Part shown: positions 1 to 10,758 of the stretch, piece by piece
Numbering within the stretch: position 1 is the stretch's first letter
How the letters are laid out: each line of letters begins with the position of its first letter
DNA from: Limosilactobacillus difficilis
GTDB taxonomy: Bacteria; Bacillota; Bacilli; Lactobacillales; Lactobacillaceae
Direction: 5' to 3'
NCBI RefSeq assembly: GCF_947387495.1
Contig: NZ_CANDNU010000003.1
Coordinates: forward strand, 1 to 64,000
DNA: 64,000 nucleotides
Program-made: the position numbers and the translations under genes
Notes under the pieces: generated by a model
What the model was told of the DNA's origin: nothing
Seen by the model: only the letters and a program-made list of their open reading frames with translations
Databases searched by the model: none

Positions 1-2
1 AA

Positions 3-191
3 CAACGAGGTACCAATGAAAACACTAATGGGCTGATTAGAGAGTATTTTCCCAAAAGAACCGACATTGATAATTACACAGAAAAAGACGTCGAATTCTG
101 TCAGTATCAACTGAATCGACGTCCTAGAAAAATATTAAACTATCAAACACCGTTTGAGATATTTTTTGAAGAACCGTTGCACTTAGTTTGA
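3..191 (+). mobile_element. IS30-family transposase, C-terminal fragment
   Basis: The window opens inside a reading frame whose last 62 residues are typical of an IS30-family DDE transposase C-terminus. It reads NENTNGLIREYFPK, then QYQLNRRPRK and LNYQTPFEIF, and ends LHLV before a TGA stop. The conserved motifs are the N-x-N-G-L-x-R-x-Y-F-P signature and the catalytic-domain tail NRRPRK. The N-terminus and left inverted repeat lie outside the window. The right end of the element should fall just after the stop, around 186-200. The element sits directly upstream of clpX, where many lactobacilli carry trigger factor or another core gene, so it probably inserted between clpX and its usual neighbour. 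Confidence 0.85.
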
Positions 192-212
192 CAATTCGTC
201 GGATTCAAATGT

Positions 213-241
213 TTCAAAAATTGAGAAATCTTTGCTAGAAT
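213..241 (+). promoter_or_regulatory. Putative clpX promoter
   Basis: TTCAAA (213-218) and TAGAAT (236-241) are separated by 17 bp and lie 34 bp before the clpX start. The -10 matches 5 of 6 consensus bases and the -35 matches 4 of 6. It lies just outside the IS30-type element, so clpX seems to keep its own promoter. The clpX ribosome site GGGGAGGA is at about 260-267. Confidence 0.5.
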
Positions 242-274
242 GTAAACACAATTAATAACGGGGAGGATATTACC

Positions 275-1534
275 ATGTTTGAAGATACAAATGGGACTGA
301 CAACAACGGGACCATTCACTGTTCATTCTGTGGCAAATCCCAGGACGAAGTAGCGAAAATTGTCGCTGGTCCTGGCGTTTATATTTGCAATGAATGCGTT
401 GATCTGTGCAAGCGGATTATTGACGAAGAATTGGCTCAGGAACATCCAGTCGAAGACCTCAAGGTGCCGACTCCGGAAGAAATCGTTCACCAGCTCGACC
501 AGTACGTCATTGGCCAAGAGGATGCTAAGAAAACTTTGGCTGTTGCCGTTTATAATCACTATAAGCGCATCACAGCGATGGATAAGAACGAGACTGACAA
601 TACCGAGTTGGCCAAGAGTAACATCGCGGTGATCGGGCCAACTGGTTCTGGGAAGACCTATCTAGCACAGTCCTTGGCACGGATCCTGAATGTACCCTTC
701 GCGATTGCCGATGCGACGACCTTGACTGAAGCCGGTTACGTTGGTGAAGACGTCGAAAACATCATTTTGAAGCTGTTGCAAGCGTCGGACTTCAATGTTC
801 AGCGAGCTGAGCACGGCATTATCTACATTGACGAAATTGATAAGATCGCCAAGAAGAGTGAAAACGTTTCGATTACTCGTGATGTTTCCGGGGAAGGGGT
901 TCAGCAAGCACTGCTGAAGATTCTTGAAGGAACCATTGCTAACGTGCCGCCGCAGGGAGGACGCAAACATCCGCAACAAGAATTCATCCAGGTTGATACG
1001 ACCAACATTCTTTTTATCGTTGGTGGAGCCTTCGATGGCATTGAAAATATCGTTAAGGAACGACTTGGCGACAAGACGATTGGCTTTGGGACGGATTCTA
1101 AGGAAGCTGTGCAGGTTAATGATAAGAATGTGCTTCAGCATGTCATTCCTGAGGATCTGCGCCGTTTCGGCCTGATTCCTGAATTTATCGGCCGACTGCC
1201 AGTTTTGACTGCTTTGCAAAAGTTGGATGAGGATGATTTAGTCCGGATTCTGACGGAGCCGAAGAACGCCTTGGTCAAGCAATATCAGGAATTAATCAAA
1301 TTGGACGGCAGCAAATTGAAGTTTACTGATGGTGCTTTGCGGGCGATGGCCCGGATGGCGATCCAGCGGCGAACCGGTGCACGGGGCTTGCGTTCGATTA
1401 TTGAAGATGTCATGCGAGATGTGATGTTTGATCTGCCAAGCCGCCAGGATGTGGCAACGGTGGTGATTGATAAGCGTTGTGTCGGTGATCATCGTGAACC
1501 GCGTTACATTCTCAAAGATGAACAGGCATCTTAG
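275..1534 (+). CDS. clpX: ATP-dependent Clp protease ATP-binding subunit ClpX
   Basis: AAA+ unfoldase that recognises tagged or damaged proteins in the cytoplasm and feeds them to the ClpP chamber. The 419-residue length is normal. The N-terminal zinc-binding domain has four cysteines (C16, C19, C38, C41). The Walker A motif GPTGSGKT (about residue 120) and Walker [10 protein letters not shown] follow. Next are the ClpP-contacting IGFG loop and the sensor region [10 protein letters not shown] near the C-terminus. The ATG is preceded by GGGGAGGA at good spacing. The gene is followed after 22 bp by engB, a conserved pairing in lactobacilli that implies one transcript. No CtsR or CIRCE-like operator was noticed. 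Confidence 0.97.
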   Translation: MFEDTNGTDNNGTIHCSFCGKSQDEVAKIVAGPGVYICNECVDLCKRIIDEELAQEHPVEDLKVPTPEEIVHQLDQYVIGQEDAKKTLAVAVYNHYKRITAMDKNETDNTELAKSNIAVIGPTGSGKTYLAQSLARILNVPFAIADATTLTEAGYVGEDVENIILKLLQASDFNVQRAEHGIIYIDEIDKIAKKSENVSITRDVSGEGVQQALLKILEGTIANVPPQGGRKHPQQEFIQVDTTNILFIVGGAFDGIENIVKERLGDKTIGFGTDSKEAVQVNDKNVLQHVIPEDLRRFGLIPEFIGRLPVLTALQKLDEDDLVRILTEPKNALVKQYQELIKLDGSKLKFTDGALRAMARMAIQRRTGARGLRSIIEDVMRDVMFDLPSRQDVATVVIDKRCVGDHREPRYILKDEQAS

Positions 1535-1556
1535 AATGCTAGCGAGGTGAAGACTA

Positions 1557-2138
1557 ATGCAAGTCCATAATGTTGAATTGACAATCAGTGCGGTGCGGGC
1601 TGATCAGTACCCGAGCGGTGATCAACCTGAGATTGCCTTTGTTGGGCGCTCCAATGTCGGCAAGTCGAGTCTTACCAACGTTTTAATCAACCGCCGCAAC
1701 TATGCTCATACTTCAAGCCAGCCTGGTAAAACGCAGACTCTAAATTTTTACCACGTGGAAGATCAACTTTATTTTGTTGATGTTCCCGGTTATGGCTTCG
1801 CGAAAGTCTCTAAAAAAGAGCGAGAACGGTTCGGGAGGATGATTGAAGCCTATTTGACTAAGCGTCAGCAGTTGCGCGGGGTAGTTCTTTTGGTCGATGC
1901 CCGTCATCAGCCGACCGATGATGATGTCACGATGTACAATTACTTAAAGTACTATCAATTACCGACTCTTGTGGTGGGGACCAAGAGCGATAAACTGAAA
2001 CCCAGCCAGCTGGCCAGGGCTAAGAAAACGATTGAAAAGACACTTGATCTGGATCGGAAAACGGGGCTGGTGATGTTCGCAGCTCCGACCAAGCGGGGTC
2101 AAGATGCTATTTGGCAGTGGATCGAAAAAATGTGCTGA
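1557..2138 (+). CDS. engB: Ribosome biogenesis GTP-binding protein EngB (YsxC/YihA)
   Basis: Small essential GTPase of the TrmE-Era-EngA-EngB family that helps assemble the large ribosomal subunit. At 193 residues it has the usual family length. Motifs in order: G1 GRSNVGKSS, G2 around PGKTQT, G3 DVPGYG and G4 GTKSDK. The ATG is preceded by GCGAGGTGA. It lies 22 bp after clpX and is followed by a strong terminator, so clpX-engB forms a two-gene operon. Confidence 0.95.
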   Translation: MQVHNVELTISAVRADQYPSGDQPEIAFVGRSNVGKSSLTNVLINRRNYAHTSSQPGKTQTLNFYHVEDQLYFVDVPGYGFAKVSKKERERFGRMIEAYLTKRQQLRGVVLLVDARHQPTDDDVTMYNYLKYYQLPTLVVGTKSDKLKPSQLARAKKTIEKTLDLDRKTGLVMFAAPTKRGQDAIWQWIEKMC

Positions 2139-2146
2139 TAGCTGAT

Positions 2147-2191
2147 AAAAGAACGGATGGTAAGCTGTTTGGCCTATCACCCGTTCTTTTT
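2147..2191. terminator. Rho-independent terminator after engB
   Basis: A perfect 10-bp stem AAAAGAACGG (2147-2156) pairs with CCGTTCTTTT (2181-2190). A-tracts and T-tracts flank both sides, so it can serve engB on the plus strand and the micro-gene that ends at 2195 on the minus strand. Confidence 0.85.
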
Positions 2192-2194
2192 ACT

Positions 2195-2335
2195 TTATTT
2201 CTTGTTGTCAGACTTTTTCTCAGGGTCTTTGATTTCTACACCCTTCATTTTGCGTTTTTTGCTGTCTTCTGGCAAATTAGCAAATTTTTTGAAGAGGTCG
2301 TCGAGCGAACGACTCTGCCGGGTTACTAATCCCAT
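2195..2335 (-). CDS. 46-residue conserved small protein (SPJ_0845-like)
   Basis: A minus-strand gene of 46 codons with a strong ribosome site (AAGGGGGT) before ATG. It starts [20 protein letters not shown] and has a Lys-rich, strongly charged C-terminal half ending DKKSDNKK-like. Pattern and size resemble the SPJ_0845 family of tiny Firmicutes proteins, whose function is unknown. It has no signal peptide or membrane segment. It converges on engB and shares the bidirectional terminator at 2147-2191. Reality as a gene is likely from the RBS, the biased frame and the terminator. The family name rests on memory of the N-terminal pattern. Confidence 0.65.
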   Translation of the reverse strand: MGLVTRQSRSLDDLFKKFANLPEDSKKRKMKGVEIKDPEKKSDNKK

Positions 2336-2437
2336 CGATATTTACCCCCTTTAGTATTTGCTTCATGTTAGCATTTCAGTTGGCTAGACGCAACTATGCA
2401 TTATTGTTGCATAAACAGTCAAAAATTCGTGAAAGGG

Positions 2438-2466
2438 TTGCATATTCAAACATTGTTAGGTATAAT
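2438..2466 (+). promoter_or_regulatory. Promoter of the ABC ATPase gene
   Basis: TTGCAT (2438-2443), a 17-bp spacer and a perfect TATAAT (2461-2466), 33 bp before the ATG at 2500. This near-consensus promoter sets the start of the following gene downstream of it and excludes the longer upstream frame. Confidence 0.75.
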
Positions 2467-2499
2467 AACAGCATTAACTTAACGGACGGAGGATCTATA

Positions 2500-3249
2500 A
2501 TGGCAGATTCAGAGACAATGATTGAAATACAGGACCTCAAAAAGGTCTTTGGCAAGAACGTCATCTTTGATCACGTTAATGGCATGGTGAAAAAGGGAGA
2601 AGTGGTTTGTGTTATCGGTCCTTCTGGTGCTGGTAAGTCAACATTCTTGCGCTGCCTAAACTTGCTCGAAAAGCCGACGTCAGGAAAGGTACTGTTTGAA
2701 GGTACCGACCTCACCAGTCTGGATGATAAACAAGTTCAGCAGATGCGGGCTAAGATGGGAATGGTGTTTCAAAGTTTTAATCTCTTCCCCAATATGAGCG
2801 TTTTGGAAAACATCGAATTGGCACCCAAGAAAGTTCGTAACGAAAGCGATGAAGCTGCGAAAAAAGAGGGCTTAGCATTGCTTGATCGGGTCGGGATGAA
2901 GAGCAAAGCCGATGCCTATCCTTTATCACTGTCAGGTGGTCAGCAGCAGCGGGTTGCCATTGCTCGCTCCCTGGCAATGAAGCCAGAAGTGATGCTCTTT
3001 GACGAACCGACGAGTGCCCTCGATCCCGAAATGGTCGGTGAAGTGCTTAAAGTTATGCAAGAGTTGGCCAATGAAGGAATGACGATGGTTGTTGTCACTC
3101 ACGAAATGGGTTTTGCCAAAAACGTAGCTGACCAGATTTGGTTCATGGCTGATGGCGGCATTATCGAGAGTGGAGCGCCAAAGGACTTCTTTGCTCACCA
3201 AAAGACTAAACGGGCTCAGGAGTTTATGAAGAAAATTTTGGATGCATGA
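2500..3249 (+). CDS. Amino acid (polar/glutamine-type) ABC transporter ATP-binding protein
   Basis: ATPase subunit of a polar amino-acid importer, GlnQ/HisP class, working on the inner face of the membrane. The protein has 249 residues. Walker A is GPSGAGKST, the Q-loop region is [18 protein letters not shown], the signature is LSGGQQQR, Walker B is [13 protein letters not shown], and the H-loop is VVTHEMGFA. These segments are very close to GlnQ. The start at ATG 2500 follows ACGGAGGA and the promoter at 2438-2466. No permease or binding-protein gene is adjacent, so it is an orphan ATPase that must pair with components encoded elsewhere. A terminator follows at once. Confidence 0.9.
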   Translation: MADSETMIEIQDLKKVFGKNVIFDHVNGMVKKGEVVCVIGPSGAGKSTFLRCLNLLEKPTSGKVLFEGTDLTSLDDKQVQQMRAKMGMVFQSFNLFPNMSVLENIELAPKKVRNESDEAAKKEGLALLDRVGMKSKADAYPLSLSGGQQQRVAIARSLAMKPEVMLFDEPTSALDPEMVGEVLKVMQELANEGMTMVVVTHEMGFAKNVADQIWFMADGGIIESGAPKDFFAHQKTKRAQEFMKKILDA

Positions 3250-3268
3250 TCCATTGATTGAAGAACAA

Positions 3269-3296
3269 CGTCTGCTACCTAGCAGGCGCTTTTTTT
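3269..3296 (+). terminator. Terminator after the ABC ATPase gene
   Basis: Inverted arms CGTCTGCTA (3269-3277) and TAGCAGGCG (3280-3288), including one G-U pair, are followed by a run of seven T. It separates this gene from uvrC. Confidence 0.8.
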
Positions 3297-3360
3297 GCGT
3301 CAGTTACTGGCTTTGTTATAAAATAAGAGTTAACTGATATAACTAAGGAAGTGAAGATGA

Positions 3361-5169
3361 TTGGCAAGCGAGCATATTGAGCATAAGTTGAAGCTGCTGC
3401 CGGACCGTCCCGGTTGTTATCTGATGAAAAACGCCAATGGCCATATTATTTATGTTGGCAAAGCCAAGAATCTTAAAAACCGTGTGCGCTCTTATTTTAA
3501 GAGCAGCCACACGGGTAAAGTTGCCCAGATGGTGTCAGAAGTGGCCGATTTTGACACTATCATTACTGATTCAAACAAAGAATCGTTCCTGCTTGAAATC
3601 ACCCTAATTCAGAAGCATCAGCCCTACTTCAACATTAAGCTGAAGAAGGGGACGGGCTATCCTTACATTAAGATCACTAACGAACGTGATCCGCGCACTG
3701 TGATCACTGGTCAGGTAGACCATGATGGTGCTTATTATTTTGGGCCTTACCCGAATGTTTACGCAGCCGAAGAAACACTTAAATTTATTCAGAAAGTTTA
3801 CCCGCTACGTCGTTGCCATGGTAACGAAGGGCGTCCGTGCTTGTACTATCATCTTGGTCAGTGCCTCGGCGCTTGCTTTAAAACGGTCCCCAAAGAGGAG
3901 TATGATGCCCAAATCAAGCGCATTAAATCTTTTCTCAATGGCAATACTACTGAAGTTAAGCGCCATTTAACCGCTCAGATGAAGAAAGCCAGCGCGGCGA
4001 TGGAGTACGAAAGGGCAGCCGAGATTCGCGATCAGCTCCACTACATTGAAGTAACGGTCGAAAAGCAAAAGATTATCAGCAACGATAAAACACCTCGCGA
4101 TCTCTTTAATTTTTATATGGACAAGGGCTGGCTGTCGATTCAAGTCTTTTTTGTTCGGCAATCACGGTTGATGAAGCGTGAAAAACGACTTTTCCCGATT
4201 GTTGATACGGCTGAAGAAGAAATGACAAGCTTTATTCTGCAGTTTTATAACCGGCGCAATAATTTGAAGCCTCGGGAAATTTTGCTGCCAGCAGGACTGC
4301 CCAATCAAGAAATCAGTGATATTTTGGGCGTTCCAGTTCGGACCCCCCAGCGGGGCGAAAAACGTGACCTTCTCAAGATGGCAGGCGAAAATGCTCGCCT
4401 CTCTCTTGATGAGAAATTCCGCCTCCTGGAGCTTGATAAGAAAAAGACGACCGGGGCAATGAAGGAAATCACCGATGCGCTCGGTTTGCCAGAAGGCCAC
4501 AAAATCGAGGCTTTCGACCACTCGCATATTCAGGGCGCCGACCTGGTTTCGGCAATGGTGGTTTTTGAAAATGGGGAACCCAATAAGAAGCTTTACCGGA
4601 AGTACAAGTTGGAAACGGTCGACCACGCTGATGAAGCGGCCAGCACACGGGAAGTCATTCGGCGACGCTATTCGCGCTTGCTAAAAGAATACAAGCCGAT
4701 GCCGGACATGATTTTTATGGATGGTGGATCGATTCAGATGAATGCGGTCAAGGACGTGCTCATCAACGAACTTGACCTACATATTCCGGTGGTGGGGATG
4801 GTTAAAAATGATAAGCATAAAACGGCAGATTTGCTGTTTGGCCCAAATGATGCTCCTGTTAACCTCAACCCGCGCAGCCAGGGTTTTTATCTGGTGCAGC
4901 GGATTCAAGACGAGGTGCACCGTTTTGCGATCACTTATCATCGTCAAGTGCACACCAAGCATTCCTTAAGCAGCCGGTTAGACGAAATTCACGGTGTCGG
5001 TCCGAAGACCCGTGATAAACTGTTGCGTAAATTCGGGTCGATTACTAAAATTGCCGATGCCAGTGTTGATGAAATTCACAAACTTGGTGTGCCAATGGCA
5101 ACGGCGCAACTGGTCAAGGTTTCCTTGCAGGGGAATGCTGCCGTTAACCGGGGCAGCAGTCATGACTGA
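3361..5169 (+). CDS. uvrC: Excinuclease ABC subunit C (UvrC)
   Basis: Nuclease subunit of nucleotide excision repair; it makes both incisions around a lesion loaded by UvrB. The product has 602 residues, normal for UvrC. The N-terminal GIY-YIG domain contains GCYLMKN and [18 protein letters not shown]. The UVR domain ([14 protein letters not shown]) lies near residue 215. The RNase H-like endonuclease domain has [12 protein letters not shown] and FMDGG. Tandem helix-hairpin-helix motifs ([18 protein letters not shown]) are at the C-terminus. I chose the TTG start at 3361 because AAGGAAGTGAAG sits at the right distance. The ATG four bases earlier is in another frame and stops after seven codons. 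Confidence 0.96.
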   Translation: MASEHIEHKLKLLPDRPGCYLMKNANGHIIYVGKAKNLKNRVRSYFKSSHTGKVAQMVSEVADFDTIITDSNKESFLLEITLIQKHQPYFNIKLKKGTGYPYIKITNERDPRTVITGQVDHDGAYYFGPYPNVYAAEETLKFIQKVYPLRRCHGNEGRPCLYYHLGQCLGACFKTVPKEEYDAQIKRIKSFLNGNTTEVKRHLTAQMKKASAAMEYERAAEIRDQLHYIEVTVEKQKIISNDKTPRDLFNFYMDKGWLSIQVFFVRQSRLMKREKRLFPIVDTAEEEMTSFILQFYNRRNNLKPREILLPAGLPNQEISDILGVPVRTPQRGEKRDLLKMAGENARLSLDEKFRLLELDKKKTTGAMKEITDALGLPEGHKIEAFDHSHIQGADLVSAMVVFENGEPNKKLYRKYKLETVDHADEAASTREVIRRRYSRLLKEYKPMPDMIFMDGGSIQMNAVKDVLINELDLHIPVVGMVKNDKHKTADLLFGPNDAPVNLNPRSQGFYLVQRIQDEVHRFAITYHRQVHTKHSLSSRLDEIHGVGPKTRDKLLRKFGSITKIADASVDEIHKLGVPMATAQLVKVSLQGNAAVNRGSSHD

Positions 5170-5171
5170 TT

Positions 5172-5200
5172 TTGACGATCCAGGGCCAATCGCCTATACT
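5172..5200 (+). promoter_or_regulatory. obgE promoter
   Basis: TTGACG (5172-5177), a 17-bp spacer and TATACT (5195-5200), placed between the uvrC stop and the obgE ATG. Five of six bases match consensus in each box. Confidence 0.7.
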
Positions 5201-5228
5201 AGTTTTATCAATTGAACGGAGATTAATA

Positions 5229-6545
5229 ATGAATACCTTTGTCGATCAAATCAGAATTGAAGTTTACGCTGGAAAGGGTGGCGACGGGATGGTTTCCTTC
5301 CGTCACGAAAAATACGTCCCGATGGGCGGCCCTTATGGTGGCGATGGTGGTCGCGGTGGCAGCATCATCCTGCGCGTCGATCCGGGTTTACGGACTTTAA
5401 TGGACTTTCGTTTCCACCGGATTTTCCGGGCCAAGAACGGTCAGAACGGGATGAACAAAAAGATGAGTGGTGCGGCCGCTGATGATCTTGTTGTACCTGT
5501 CCCGGCAGGAACGACCGTCACAGACCTCGACAGCGGCCAACTGCTGGGAGACTTAACAAAAAATGGTCAGGAACTAGTGGTTGCCCGCGGTGGTCGTGGG
5601 GGCCGTGGCAATGTTCACTTTGCGACGGCCCGCAATTCGGCACCTGAAATTGCGGAGAATGGTGAACCTGGCGAGGGACGCCACCTGCAATTAGAACTGA
5701 AGATGTTGGCTGACGTCGGTCTCGTCGGTTTTCCATCGGTCGGCAAGTCAACCCTGTTATCAGTTGTCACTGGTGCCAAACCAAAAATCGCGGCCTATGA
5801 ATTTACAACCCTGGTTCCGAATCTGGGGATGGTGATGCTCGATGACGGGCGCGATTTTGCGATGGCTGATATGCCAGGTCTGATCAGTGGGGCTTCCAAG
5901 GGCGTGGGTCTCGGTTTGAAATTCCTGCGTCATATCGAACGGACCCGGGTCCTGTTGCACTTGATTGCGATGGATAGTCAGGATCCGGATCAGGCCTTGG
6001 AACGTTTCCACGCGATCAACCACGAACTGCAGTCTTACGATCCGCAGTTATTAAAGCGGCCACAAATTATCGTGGCAACGAAGATGGATCTGCCTAACGC
6101 GGCTGATAATTTGGCCCATTTTAAAGCGGCTCTTGCCAAGGACGACACGTTGGCACAGAATCCTCGGATCTTTCCAATTTCGGCGGTCACTCACCAGGGT
6201 GTGAAGGATTTGATGACGGCAACGGCAGATCTACTTGATCAAACGCCGGCCTTTGACGCGGAAAGCCACGATGAAGCGACGACAACCGAATTTCACCCGA
6301 CGCCAGAAGGACAATCCAAAACTGATAGCTTTACTATTAGCCGTGATGACGATGGCACCTGGGTCGTTTCGGGTGCGAAACTTGAAAAACTGTTGGTGAT
6401 GACCAACATGGATCACCAGGAAGGACAGTTACGGTTTGCCCGGCAGTTACGGCGCATGGGAGTCGATGCGGCATTGCGCAAGCGCGGCATTAAGGATGGC
6501 GACACCGTCCGGATTCGGGATTTTGCCTTTGAATTTGTTCAATAA
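5229..6545 (+). CDS. obgE: GTPase ObgE/CgtA
   Basis: Essential ribosome-associated GTPase linked to 50S assembly and the stringent response. The protein has 438 residues. The Obg fold lies at the N-terminus (residues 1-158) and is glycine-rich, with GGDGGRGGS and RGGRGGRGN. The G domain has GFPSVGKST, then DMPGLI and ATKMDLP. A C-terminal OCT domain, typical of Gram-positive Obg, closes the protein. The ATG at 5229 follows ACGGAGA and the promoter at 5172-5200. A longer in-frame extension upstream would place the start inside the promoter and was rejected. Confidence 0.96.
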   Translation: MNTFVDQIRIEVYAGKGGDGMVSFRHEKYVPMGGPYGGDGGRGGSIILRVDPGLRTLMDFRFHRIFRAKNGQNGMNKKMSGAAADDLVVPVPAGTTVTDLDSGQLLGDLTKNGQELVVARGGRGGRGNVHFATARNSAPEIAENGEPGEGRHLQLELKMLADVGLVGFPSVGKSTLLSVVTGAKPKIAAYEFTTLVPNLGMVMLDDGRDFAMADMPGLISGASKGVGLGLKFLRHIERTRVLLHLIAMDSQDPDQALERFHAINHELQSYDPQLLKRPQIIVATKMDLPNAADNLAHFKAALAKDDTLAQNPRIFPISAVTHQGVKDLMTATADLLDQTPAFDAESHDEATTTEFHPTPEGQSKTDSFTISRDDDGTWVVSGAKLEKLLVMTNMDHQEGQLRFARQLRRMGVDAALRKRGIKDGDTVRIRDFAFEFVQ

Positions 6546-6570
6546 TGATTTTAGAAAGTAGGATTAGGGA

Positions 6571-7500
6571 ATGGAACTGCAATTTTTAGGGACCGGCGCT
6601 GGTTCACCTAGCAAGCAGCGCAATGTTACCAGCACGGCGTTGAAATTATTAGATGAACGAAACGCTGTCTGGTTATTTGACGTTGGCGAAGCGACCCAGC
6701 ACCAAATTCTGCGGACTTCGATTCGGCCACGAAAAATTGAAAAGATTTTTATCACACACCTTCATGGTGACCATATTTTTGGGTTGCCAGGTTTGATCAG
6801 TTCCCGTTCTTTTCAAGGTAATGCCGGCCCCTTAACGATCTATGGGCCCCACGGGATTCGTGATTTTGTGATGACCTCTTTGAAGGTGTCGGGGACCCGT
6901 CTTTCCTACCCGTTAAAGTTTGTCACGGTGGACCACGATGGCCTGGTTTTCAAGGATCAGACTTTTAGTGTTTATGCACGAGCACTGGATCACAAAATTG
7001 CTTGTTTTGGCTATCGGATTGTGGAAGCTGATCATCCGGGCGAATTGCAGGTTGAGAAATTACGGCAGGCAGGTGTGCCATCTGGTCCAGTCTATGGGCA
7101 ATTAAAAGCTGGTCACAAGGTGACCTTGGCAGATGGCCGTATTTTAGACGGTCACGATTTTATCGGCCCAGCGCAACCGGGACGAGTCGTTGCCATTATG
7201 GGCGACACGCGACCGGTCGATAACAGTGTGGCCTTGGCCAAAAATGCTGATGTAATGGTTCATGAAGCGACCTTTGCGATGGGCGAAGAAAAGATGGCTC
7301 ATCGTTATTACCATTCAACCAGCAGACAAGCTGCCCAACTGGCAAAAAGAGCTCATGCCAAGCGTTTGTTGCTGACCCATATCTCCGCTCGCTACACCGG
7401 CAAAGCTGCTTACCAGCTTGCCTACCAGGTGCGCGATATTTTTTCAAACACCCGGGTTGTAAATGATTTCGATGACATTGACATTCCTTTTAATGGATAG
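6571..7500 (+). CDS. rnz: Ribonuclease Z (tRNA 3'-processing endonuclease)
   Basis: Metallo-beta-lactamase-fold nuclease that cuts 3' trailers from tRNA precursors lacking an encoded CCA. That fits this organism: the tRNA-Ser gene in the window has no CCA. The protein has 309 residues. The zinc motif [14 protein letters not shown] is near residue 65. Downstream ligands appear in MGDTRP and in [10 protein letters not shown], and the [10 protein letters not shown] region resembles the RNase Z exosite arm. The ATG lies 25 bp after obgE, and the SDR gene follows directly, so the three genes probably share one transcript. Confidence 0.95.
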   Translation: MELQFLGTGAGSPSKQRNVTSTALKLLDERNAVWLFDVGEATQHQILRTSIRPRKIEKIFITHLHGDHIFGLPGLISSRSFQGNAGPLTIYGPHGIRDFVMTSLKVSGTRLSYPLKFVTVDHDGLVFKDQTFSVYARALDHKIACFGYRIVEADHPGELQVEKLRQAGVPSGPVYGQLKAGHKVTLADGRILDGHDFIGPAQPGRVVAIMGDTRPVDNSVALAKNADVMVHEATFAMGEEKMAHRYYHSTSRQAAQLAKRAHAKRLLLTHISARYTGKAAYQLAYQVRDIFSNTRVVNDFDDIDIPFNG

Positions 7501-7515
7501 ATGGGAGGGTTTTTC

Positions 7516-8349
7516 GTGTTACGGCGAATCAAATCTCTACGAAAATTAAAGAACAAGATTGTGTTGATCACTGGCGGTTCCCGGGGAATTGGTGCCGCAC
7601 TTGCGATTGAGGCGGCTCATCGCGGTGCAATCGTCATCGTGGTGGCACGGAATTTAGATCGGTTGGAACGGGTTGCTAAGCGTTGCCTTGTTCTTTCGGG
7701 CCGGCCCGCTTTTGCCTTTCAGTGTGACGTTACCGATCCTGATGCGGTCGACAAAATGCTAGACAAAGTTCGGCACGAAGTCGGCGATATTGATGTTTTG
7801 ATTAATTCCGCGGGTATTGGCGATATGCGTGAAGTGGTCAAACAGCCTCGGCAACGAGTGTCGACGATGGTTAATGTCAACCTGCTGGCCACAATGTATT
7901 TAAGCCGGTCGGTTGCTAAAGAGATGATGGATCAGGGTTATGGTGCCATCATCAACATTGGTTCCCTAGCAGGAAAAATTCCGACACCGAATGCCGCCGC
8001 CTATTCGGCCACGAAAGCGGGGGTAATCCAGTTTAGCAATATTTTGCGGATGGAGGTTGCTGATTACGGAATTCAAGTCTTGACCGTCAATCCAGGACCG
8101 GTTGACACTCACTTCTTTAAGGCGGCCGATCCAAGTGGCAATTACCTCTCACATCTGCCGAAGAGTATGATGATCAGCGCTGCCCAGCTTGCCCAAACGG
8201 TTTGGGATAATGTTGGCTATAAGACGCGGGAAATCAACGTGCCGGGGTATACGGCCATTCTCAGCTGGATTTATCAGCTGATTCCAGGGATGGGCGACTG
8301 GACGATTAAGAAGATCTTTGACTTTCAACAAGACAAAAGAAATTTGTAA
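7516..8349 (+). CDS. Short-chain dehydrogenase/reductase (SDR family)
   Basis: NAD(P)-dependent oxidoreductase of the classical SDR type, 277 residues. Visible motifs are the cofactor-binding TGGSRGIG near the N-terminus, NSAGIG, catalytic Ser in NIGSLAGK and the YSATKAG active-site Tyr/Lys pair. The substrate is not predictable. A C-terminal hydrophobic stretch (YTAILSWIYQLIPGMG) may associate with the membrane. I prefer the GTG at 7516 because GGGAGGG is 8 bp upstream; the ATG at 7501 abuts the rnz stop and would put that ribosome site inside the gene. Frequent position after rnz in lactobacilli suggests co-transcription with it. Confidence 0.88.
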   Translation: MLRRIKSLRKLKNKIVLITGGSRGIGAALAIEAAHRGAIVIVVARNLDRLERVAKRCLVLSGRPAFAFQCDVTDPDAVDKMLDKVRHEVGDIDVLINSAGIGDMREVVKQPRQRVSTMVNVNLLATMYLSRSVAKEMMDQGYGAIINIGSLAGKIPTPNAAAYSATKAGVIQFSNILRMEVADYGIQVLTVNPGPVDTHFFKAADPSGNYLSHLPKSMMISAAQLAQTVWDNVGYKTREINVPGYTAILSWIYQLIPGMGDWTIKKIFDFQQDKRNL

Positions 8350-8363
8350 AACGGTGTTTAATT

Positions 8364-8404
8364 AACGAAGCGGCCATGGTGTAGATCATCAGGGCCGTTT
8401 CGTT
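8364..8404. terminator. Stem-loop between the SDR gene and recJ
   Basis: Arms AACGAAGCGGCC (8364-8375) and GGCCGTTTCGTT (8393-8404) pair over 12 positions with one G-U pair. There is no clear T-run after it, so it may attenuate or stabilise rather than terminate. Confidence 0.5.
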
Positions 8405-8423
8405 GTGAAGTAAGGAGGTTATG

Positions 8424-10739
8424 ATGGCGCATTATCGATGGCAGCTGGCCACGAAAGCTGATGATCAGCTGGTTGAATCAATTGCCCAGTCGACCGAATT
8501 GCCAACTATCTTGGCACAGATTTTAGTTGAGCGCGGATGCAAGTCAGTGGCGGACGCGGAGAAATTTCTTAACCCTCAGATGTCTGATATCTTACCACCG
8601 GATCACTTGCATGATATGAAGAAGACAGTCGCACGACTTGAAGAAGCCTTAGCCAACGACGAGCAAATTACGGTTTATGGTGATTATGATGCGGACGGTA
8701 TTACCAGTACGTCTTTGATGTACGAAACGCTCTTAACTGTCGGTGCCAAAGTTAATTACTATGTTCCCAATCGTTTTCGAGATGGGTATGGGCCGAATGT
8801 GGACGCTTACCAACGCCTTATTGATGCGGGAACTCAGCTTATCGTTACTGTCGACAACGGGGTCTCCGGCAAGGACGCCATTGCCCTGGCGAAGAAGCAG
8901 GGAGTTGACGTGATTATTACCGATCACCACGACTTGCCAGAAGAATTGCCTGATGCCTACGCAATCGTCCATCCCCATTATCCAGGAGCAGAATACGATG
9001 GTGGTGATCTTTCCGGTGTTGGGGTGGCCTTTAAAGTGGCTTGGCAACTGCTGGAAGAGTTTCCGACTGAGTTGCTCGACTTGGTAGCGATTGGTGAAAT
9101 TGCGGATGTGGTTAATGTCAGCGGTGAAAACCGGGCTTTAATCAGTGCCGGCATTCAACAACTGCGCACGGGTACACGAGCGGGCATTTATGAATTGGTA
9201 AAACTGGCGGGAGTTAACGAAAGCCAACTTAGTGATGAGGATATCGCTTTTCAGTTGGCACCGCGTTTGAACGCCCTCGGCCGGATTGCTGACGCCAATG
9301 ATGGGGTGCAGCTGCTGACGACACCAGAACCGGAGAAGGCTGATGCTCTGGCAAAACATATCGACGAAATCAATCAGCAACGACGGCAATTAGTCAAGGG
9401 AGTTACGAAAGCAGCCCTTGCGCAGGCCCATTCTTCGCAAAACCTGCGTCGTCATACCCTCTTGCTACGGGGCAAGGATTGGCACCAGGGAGTCCTTGGT
9501 ATCGCCGCAGCGCGGGTTGTTGAAGAAACTGGCAAACCGACAATTGTTGCTAGTATCAATAGTGGTGAAACCCTTGTCAAGGCTTCAGGACGCGCTCCAG
9601 CGGGTTTTAATCTCTTTTCGGCATTAAATAAGCACCGGGATCTAATGGTGAGTTTTGGGGGGCACCCGGCTGCTTGTGGTTTATCATTTGCGCCTGACCA
9701 AGCCGATGACTTAGCAGCGGTTCTGGAACAGGCCGCAACCGACCAAAAGCTTGATGAAAATGATAAACAGCCGTTGCTGATTGCTGGCCGCTTGACGCCA
9801 CAAGCCATTAACTTAACTTTGGCCGAACAATTAAAACGTTTGGCACCCTTTGGTCCAGGCAACTCCCAGCCCGTGTTTGAATTAGCACCGGCTCAGGTTG
9901 TTTTGGCCCGTACGATGGGAAAAGGAAATGAGCATTTACGGCTAACCGTTGCCGATTCAGAGCAGCGGGTTAATGTGGTGGCGTTTAACCAAGCTAAACT
10001 CTTACCGGCAATCCAACAAGCCGGAGCCGACCACGTGAAATTAGCGGTCACCCTCGGGATCAACGAGTGGAAAGGACAACGTCGCTGCGAATTGATGCTC
10101 AAGGATATCTTGATTACACCATCACCGATTGTTGATGAACGGACACGGCAACTGACCCCGCAGATGTTTACGATGGAAAGTGATTATCTCATCTATGGGG
10201 AACGCCTGCGTAAAAACGTGGCAGGTCATATTAACGGTCGATTATTGACACCTGAGCAGGCCCGCCAGACGGATTTTGCCGATCGTAAATTGACGATCGT
10301 TGACTGTCCACCGAGTCTTCGTGAATTAGCAGCGGATTTGAAGAGTTCCGCGATGCCATCTTCCTTGCGCTTGCTCCTGTGGTCAGGCCACCCCGCAGCG
10401 GTGGAAGGCTTGCCGTCCCGACAAAGTTTTGCTCAGCTATTTTACCTCTTGCAAAAACAAGAAAAATTACTATGGCCGGCAGCGCAAACCGACTTGGCAA
10501 AGACTTTGCGTCTGAGTGGCCGTTTAGTAAAATTTATGGTAAGTGTGTTTTTAGATGCTGGATTTGTTACAATAGAAGATGGTTTCTTGCGTTTAGTTAC
10601 CAAACCGGCGCGAACAGACCTGACCCAGCAACCGCATTATCGGCAGCGGGTTGCACAAATTGATGCTGAAAATTTATTGCTCGGCAGCAGTACGATGACG
10701 CTTTTGCACTGGGTCGAAAAACACCTAACGAATGATTAG
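8424..10739 (+). CDS. recJ: Single-stranded-DNA-specific exonuclease RecJ
   Basis: 5'-3' ssDNA exonuclease used in recombination and base-excision repair. The protein has 771 residues, the longer Firmicutes form with an extra C-terminal region. The DHH phosphoesterase motifs are [12 protein letters not shown], then VDNGVSG and IITDHHDLP. The DHHA1 part carries GRAPAGFNL and [10 protein letters not shown]. An OB-fold-like segment follows near [13 protein letters not shown]. The ATG at 8424 is chosen over 8421 because AGGAGG ends only two bases before 8421. The gene precedes apt as in many Bacillales and Lactobacillales. Confidence 0.95.
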   Translation: MAHYRWQLATKADDQLVESIAQSTELPTILAQILVERGCKSVADAEKFLNPQMSDILPPDHLHDMKKTVARLEEALANDEQITVYGDYDADGITSTSLMYETLLTVGAKVNYYVPNRFRDGYGPNVDAYQRLIDAGTQLIVTVDNGVSGKDAIALAKKQGVDVIITDHHDLPEELPDAYAIVHPHYPGAEYDGGDLSGVGVAFKVAWQLLEEFPTELLDLVAIGEIADVVNVSGENRALISAGIQQLRTGTRAGIYELVKLAGVNESQLSDEDIAFQLAPRLNALGRIADANDGVQLLTTPEPEKADALAKHIDEINQQRRQLVKGVTKAALAQAHSSQNLRRHTLLLRGKDWHQGVLGIAAARVVEETGKPTIVASINSGETLVKASGRAPAGFNLFSALNKHRDLMVSFGGHPAACGLSFAPDQADDLAAVLEQAATDQKLDENDKQPLLIAGRLTPQAINLTLAEQLKRLAPFGPGNSQPVFELAPAQVVLARTMGKGNEHLRLTVADSEQRVNVVAFNQAKLLPAIQQAGADHVKLAVTLGINEWKGQRRCELMLKDILITPSPIVDERTRQLTPQMFTMESDYLIYGERLRKNVAGHINGRLLTPEQARQTDFADRKLTIVDCPPSLRELAADLKSSAMPSSLRLLLWSGHPAAVEGLPSRQSFAQLFYLLQKQEKLLWPAAQTDLAKTLRLSGRLVKFMVSVFLDAGFVTIEDGFLRLVTKPARTDLTQQPHYRQRVAQIDAENLLLGSSTMTLLHWVEKHLTND

Positions 10740-10758
10740 ACAAGGAGACGCTAGCAAG

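Noticed and set aside
2365-2499. Longer N-terminus for the ABC ATPase
   Set aside because: It would include the promoter at 2438-2466; the ATG at 2500 has its own ribosome site.
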